Source of the DNA: a bacterium
GTDB taxonomy: Bacteria > Patescibacteriota > Microgenomatia > Levybacterales > UBA12049
NCBI GenBank assembly: GCA_021813005.1
Contig: JAKAMH010000071.1
Location: 1 to 5,118 of the forward strand
Direction of reading: 5' to 3'
Length of the DNA stretch: 5,118 bases
The notes beneath the pieces were generated by a model, which saw only the letters and a list, made by a program, of their open reading frames with translations, searched no databases and had not been told where the DNA came from. The translations under genes were made by a program, and so were the position numbers. Shown here in pieces: positions 3,694-5,118 of this stretch. Within the stretch, counting starts at the first letter, position 1, and every line of letters starts with the position of its first letter.

Positions 3694-5118
3694 ATGGCAG
3701 GTAACGGCAAAAAACAGAATGGAGTAAACGGCAGGAAAAAACTTAAAAAAGTGCGAAGCATGCGTCCCACCTGGAAGAATGTCTTCCTCTGGGGTCTCCT
3801 CGTCGTCTTCGCCCTCTTTATCTTTGGAGCAGTTAGCGCGCCCTACCAGCAAACACCGACGGTCCCGCTCTCCCAGGTCATCAAAGACGTCAAGAACGGC
3901 CAGGTAAAAAAGATCGAGGTTAATGGCGATAAACTGACAGTCACGGAAGAACATAGGACCGTCGAGGCAACCAAAGAGCCTGGTTCTGATATCTATACGC
4001 TCTTCAAAAATGCCGGTGTGCCGCTCTCAAACAATACGCAGGTAACAATCCAAAGTGATACGGCGCTCAATAACTGGATTGGTATTCTCTCCACAGTCCT
4101 GCCTGTTGTCCTCATGATTGCCTTCTTCTACTTCATCTTCAGGCAAGCTCGTGGCACGCAGGAGTCTCTCTTCTCGTTTGGCCAGTCAAAGGCCAAGCTG
4201 TTTAGCAAGGACACCCCCAAGACGACATTTGCCGACGTGGCAGGCGTGGACGAGGCCAAGCAGGAATTGACGGAGATCGTCGACTTTTTGAAGCACCCGC
4301 AGAAGTATCGTGCCATGGGGGCGCGAGCTCCCAAAGGGGTGCTCATGGTGGGACCGGCCGGTACTGGGAAAACCCTTCTGGCGCGTGCCACGGCCGGCGA
4401 GGCTAATGTGGCGTTTTTCTCCATGGCAGGGTCGGAGTTTATGGAGATGCTGGTCGGTGTTGGCGCTTCCCGGGTGCGGGACCTCTTCAACACTGCCAAG
4501 AAAGCCCAGCCCGCCATAATCTTTATCGATGAAGTTGATGCCATCGGCCGCCAGCGCGGTGTGGGACTTATGGGTGGCCATGATGAGCGTGAGCAGACTC
4601 TCAACCAGATTCTGGTCGAGATGGACGGCTTCACTCCCAATGAACAAATTGTGGTCATGGCCGCTACCAACCGGCCGGACGTTTTGGATCCGGCGCTTAT
4701 CCGGCCTGGACGCTTTGACAGGCGTGTCTCACTTGATTTTCCTGATGTGGAGGGGAGAAAGATGATTTTGGCGATTCATGCCAAAGGCAAGCCATTTGAC
4801 AGCAATGTCAGTTGGGAGAAGGTAGCCAAACGGACAGTCGGTTTCTCAGGCGCAGACCTGGAAAACATGCTCAATGAGGCAGCTATCCTCGCTGCCAGGC
4901 TTAATAAAAAGGCAATCGATATGTCAGACCTGGAGGAAGCGGCGACCAAAGTCAAACTGGGTCCAGAGAAGAAACGGCTGCAGTCGGATGAGGACAGGCG
5001 CATGACCGCCTATCACGAGGCTGGCCACGCGTTGGTGGCCTGGGAGATGCCACACGTCGATCCCATCCACCGCATCAGTATCGTCTCACGCGGCATGTCA
5101 CTTGGCCACACGATGACG
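3694..5118 (+). CDS. ftsH: ATP-dependent zinc metalloprotease FtsH, 3'-truncated by window edge
   Basis: FtsH is a membrane-anchored hexameric AAA+ protease that degrades damaged membrane proteins and selected cytosolic proteins. The 475 codons present contain a basic N-terminus, TM1 (about 29-48), a short extracytoplasmic domain (about 50-125), TM2 (about 128-150) and the AAA domain. Within it are Walker A GPAGTGKT (220-227), Walker B IIFIDE (275-280), the second region of homology around TNRPDVLDPALIRPGRFDRR (325-344) with arginine fingers R337 and R340, and the protease motif HEAGH (441-445). The third zinc ligand and the C-terminus lie beyond the window. The ATG at 3694 gives a typical N-terminus but no Shine-Dalgarno; the promoter predicts a leader of about 6 nt. 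Oddities: Walker A has Ala221 where Pro is usual, and the pore motif reads MLVG (252-255), with Leu253 replacing the usual pore Phe. Confidence 0.97.
   Translation, partial: MAGNGKKQNGVNGRKKLKKVRSMRPTWKNVFLWGLLVVFALFIFGAVSAPYQQTPTVPLSQVIKDVKNGQVKKIEVNGDKLTVTEEHRTVEATKEPGSDIYTLFKNAGVPLSNNTQVTIQSDTALNNWIGILSTVLPVVLMIAFFYFIFRQARGTQESLFSFGQSKAKLFSKDTPKTTFADVAGVDEAKQELTEIVDFLKHPQKYRAMGARAPKGVLMVGPAGTGKTLLARATAGEANVAFFSMAGSEFMEMLVGVGASRVRDLFNTAKKAQPAIIFIDEVDAIGRQRGVGLMGGHDEREQTLNQILVEMDGFTPNEQIVVMAATNRPDVLDPALIRPGRFDRRVSLDFPDVEGRKMILAIHAKGKPFDSNVSWEKVAKRTVGFSGADLENMLNEAAILAARLNKKAIDMSDLEEAATKVKLGPEKKRLQSDEDRRMTAYHEAGHALVAWEMPHVDPIHRISIVSRGMSLGHTMT

Noticed and set aside
3512..3727. Plus-strand frame of 71 aa before ftsH
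   Set aside because: It overlaps the ftsH start and promoter, is rich in Cys and Trp as shadow frames often are, and has no ribosome-binding site. The protein-like signal lies in the other two frames.
4128..4670. Long minus-strand frames opposite ftsH
   Set aside because: They are antisense to the strongly conserved AAA domain and arise from its codon bias; their translation is low-complexity and unrecognisable.

Overview
The window looks like a compact bacterial chromosome segment with short intergenic gaps and the standard genetic code. TGA, TAA and TAG all act as stops, and the sense-strand frames give no hint of TGA recoding. The gene content is tRNA-guanine transglycosylase, purine salvage, a TrpR-type repressor, tryptophanyl-tRNA synthetase and FtsH. 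Promoters sit directly against start codons, and several family members are divergent. This would suit a reduced-genome lineage such as the Patescibacteria/CPR, but that assignment is an inference from style, not a phylogenetic result.

Layout: (1) At 3-998 (+) is the C-terminal part of a tgt gene cut by the left edge. It carries an unusual charged insertion of about 47 residues and an altered base-binding pocket. (2) At 995-1531 (-) is a hypoxanthine phosphoribosyltransferase, convergent with tgt and overlapping its stop codon by 4 bp. (3) At 1531-1598 is a 66-bp divergent promoter region for hpt and trpR. The two -35 boxes overlap back to back, and a near-perfect Trp operator covers the trpR -10. 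Both genes are predicted to be leaderless. (4) At 1598-1855 (+) is trpR (85 aa). (5) At 1852-1949 is a leader peptide whose start codon overlaps the trpR stop. It has a Trp codon four codons before its own stop and is followed by mutually exclusive hairpins ending in an intrinsic terminator. This has the layout of a classical tryptophan transcription attenuator. (6) At 1950-2441 is a poorly understood stretch with an inverted repeat, a 14-bp direct repeat and one doubtful ORF of 121 aa. (7) At 2442-3428 (+) is trpS, which encodes no tryptophan. (8) At 3429-3663 is a stretch that looks like two frame-shifted pieces of a decayed coding region. (9) From 3694 to the right edge (+) is ftsH, truncated after its HEAGH zinc motif.

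The most notable system is the trpR - leader peptide - attenuator - trpS unit. TrpR plus free tryptophan would close the promoter through the operator. The attenuator would read tRNA-Trp charging through ribosome position on the leader peptide and decide whether transcription continues towards trpS. TrpS is the enzyme that does the charging and contains no Trp itself. The trpR plus trp-leader arrangement recalls the Chlamydia trachomatis trpRBA operon, but here the recognisable downstream gene is a synthetase rather than biosynthetic genes.
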